From the NCBI GenBank assembly GCA_013811975.1, contig JACCUF010000238.1:1-6982 (forward strand): a stretch of DNA of 6,982 nt, given 5' to 3'. Below the pieces are notes generated by a model, which was not told where the DNA came from, searched no databases, and was given only the letters and a program-made list of their open reading frames with translations. The translations under genes and the position numbers were made by a program. Of this stretch, positions 6,452-6,982 are shown piece after piece. Numbering within the stretch: the stretch's first letter is position 1; every line of letters begins with the position of its first letter. The DNA comes from Geodermatophilaceae bacterium. GTDB taxonomy: Bacteria > Actinomycetota > Actinomycetes > Mycobacteriales > Geodermatophilaceae.

Positions 6452-6470
6452 TCGCCGCGAGTCGCCGAAT
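6441..6470. repeat. Three 10-bp direct repeats (GTCGYCGMRA-like)
   Basis: Consecutive units GTCGTCGCAA, GTCGCCGCGA and GTCGCCGAAT share GTCG(T/C)CG at exactly 10-bp period, so all three face the same side of the helix. They overlap the right arm of the 6400-6451 stem. Either a protein-binding array or simple replication-slippage sequence would look like this. Confidence 0.45.
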
Positions 6471-6491
6471 GCACCTTTCCCCGTGCCGGAT

Positions 6492-6526
6492 AGGTGCGGT
6501 TGGCGCACGGCGGCGGCGCCGCACCT
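6492..6526 (-). terminator. Hairpin after serC, possible terminator
   Basis: A perfect 8-bp inverted repeat AGGTGCGG (6492-6499) / CCGCACCT (6519-6526) with a 19-nt GC-rich loop begins 5 bp beyond the serC stop codon. There is no U-tract, as is usual for actinobacterial terminators. Position and stem strength support a termination or 3'-end-stabilising role. Confidence 0.45.
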
Positions 6527-6531
6527 CCGGG

Positions 6532-6982
6532 TCAGCCGAGTTCGGTGACCACGTGGTCGATGCAGCGGGTCAGAGCACTCACGTCGTCGGGGTCGACGGC
6601 GGGGAACATGCCGATCCGAAGCTGGTTGCGACCGAGCTTGCGGTATGGCTCGGTGTCCACGATCCCGTTTGCGCGCAGGGTGGCGGCCAGAGCGGTGGCG
6701 TCCACCGCTTCGTCGAAATCGATCGTGCCGACGACGTAGGAACGGGCGGCCGGCTCGAGAACGAAACAAGAGGCGTACTCCGAGGCCTGAGCCCAGTCGT
6801 AGAGGCGCGAGGAGGACTCCCTCGTACGAGCGACCGCGCCGGACAGCCCACCTGGCGAGCGGCCAGGCGAAGCCGGGACGTGCCCTGGCCGGGGTGAGAC
6901 AGAGCGGCCAGGCGAAGCAGGGACGTGCCCTGGCCCGGGTGAAAGTGAGCTGAGCCAATCCAGCTGGTGGGCGAGCAGGTAC
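6532..6982 (-). CDS. serC: Phosphoserine aminotransferase, C-terminal part (cut by window edge)
   Basis: The frame is open from the window edge to a TGA at 6532-6534 and shows the last 149 or so residues of a protein whose family is about 375 long. SerC is a PLP enzyme that converts 3-phosphohydroxypyruvate to phosphoserine in serine biosynthesis, and it also serves pyridoxal-phosphate synthesis in some bacteria. The C-terminal domain is highly typical of the actinobacterial type: SRLYDWAQASEYASCFVLEP, SYVVGTIDFDEAVDA, ATLRANGIVDTEPYRKLG, RNQLRIGMFPAVDPDDVSAL. The PLP-binding lysine lies outside the window. The oddity is a 30-residue Pro/Gly/Ser-rich insertion between LLAHQLDWL and GGLSGAVART, encoded by two 45-bp repeats. 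Flanking sequence stays in frame with the family pattern, so the gene appears intact, although earlier disruption outside the window cannot be excluded. It is upstream of sepH. Confidence 0.92.
   Translation of the reverse strand, partial: YLLAHQLDWLSSLSPGPGHVPASPGRSVSPRPGHVPASPGRSPGGLSGAVARTRESSSRLYDWAQASEYASCFVLEPAARSYVVGTIDFDEAVDATALAATLRANGIVDTEPYRKLGRNQLRIGMFPAVDPDDVSALTRCIDHVVTELG
6857..6946. repeat. Two tandem 45-bp palindrome-containing repeats inside serC
   Basis: Unit 1 (6857-6901) and unit 2 (6902-6946) begin GAGCGGCCAGGCGAAGC and agree at 40 of 45 positions. The first 41 bases differ at only two. Each contains a 7-bp inverted repeat GGCCAGG ... CCTGGCC (6861-6867 with 6884-6890; 6906-6912 with 6929-6935). 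Unit 2 also has an inner CAGGG-ACGTG-CCCTG hairpin (6918-6932). The period is exactly 15 codons. In the serC frame the units encode LSPGPGHVPASPGRS and VSPRPGHVPASPGRS. This accounts for the extra residues in SerC. Confidence 0.92.

Larger units (their letters stand above)
6332..6531 (-). promoter_or_regulatory. serC-sepH intergenic region rich in repeats
   Basis: A 200-bp spacer without a coding signal. In transcription order it contains a hairpin just after the serC stop (6492-6526), a triple 10-bp direct repeat (6441-6470), a long imperfect stem (6400-6451), a TANNNT box TAGCCT (6385-6390) with no convincing -35, and the sepH Shine-Dalgarno. sepH could be read through from serC or have its own promoter here; the sequence does not settle which. 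Confidence 0.45.

Noticed and set aside
6391..6897. Plus-strand frames over the serC region
   Set aside because: The minus-strand frame encodes a clear SerC C-terminus, so these are antisense shadows.
6857..6946. CRISPR-like array
   Set aside because: There are only two units, directly adjacent with no spacers between them, inside a coding gene.
6532..6982. serC as a pseudogene broken by the repeat
   Set aside because: The frame is continuous through both units, and conserved SerC sequence resumes in frame on the other side.

Overview
The window looks like chromosomal DNA from a high-GC actinomycete. Codons are strongly G/C-biased at third positions, and the clearest genes are actinobacterial types: a SepH (DUF3071) septation protein, an actinobacterial/mycobacterial-type SerC, a glycine-zipper 'general stress protein 17M-like' membrane protein, and a paired heterodimeric ABC exporter. 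I cannot name the genus. No tRNA, rRNA, CRISPR, transposase, integrase or phage gene is visible. This is mostly core/housekeeping DNA, and I did not find a new multi-gene system.

Layout: (1) 1-283 is a mostly non-coding leader. It may hold the first codons of a divergent minus-strand gene at its left edge, two small operator-like inverted repeats and a weak trmH promoter candidate. (2) 284-1117 (+) is a TrmH/SpoU-family RNA 2'-O-ribose methyltransferase. (3) 1095-1574 (-) is a small two-helix membrane protein of the YflT/general-stress family, which overlaps the trmH 3' end tail to tail by 23 bp. (4) 3492-5345 (-) followed by 1630-3495 (-) are two ABC half-transporters whose reading frames overlap by 4 bp (ATGA). 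Their motifs predict one degenerate and one consensus ATP site, the asymmetric heterodimeric-exporter design. (5) 5346-5494 is the exporter's promoter region, with an inverted repeat placed between candidate -35 and -10 boxes and almost no leader before the ATG. (6) 5495-6331 (-) is sepH. (7) 6332-6531 is a 200-bp spacer rich in inverted and direct repeats. (8) 6532-6982 (-) is the C-terminal part of serC, running off the right edge.

The order trmH ... sepH - serC matches, from memory, the mycobacterial neighbourhood (Rv0881, Rv0883c, Rv0884c). The exporter pair and the stress-type gene then sit where mycobacteria carry a different gene. The genes do not form one pathway: SepH acts in FtsZ ring assembly, SerC in serine biosynthesis, TrmH in RNA modification, and the ABC pair exports an unknown substrate.

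The most unusual feature is inside serC. Two tandem 45-bp hairpin-containing units (6857-6946) are inserted exactly in frame, adding two 15-residue Pro/Gly/Ser-rich units to a loop of an otherwise well conserved enzyme. This resembles a protein-coding palindromic mobile repeat.
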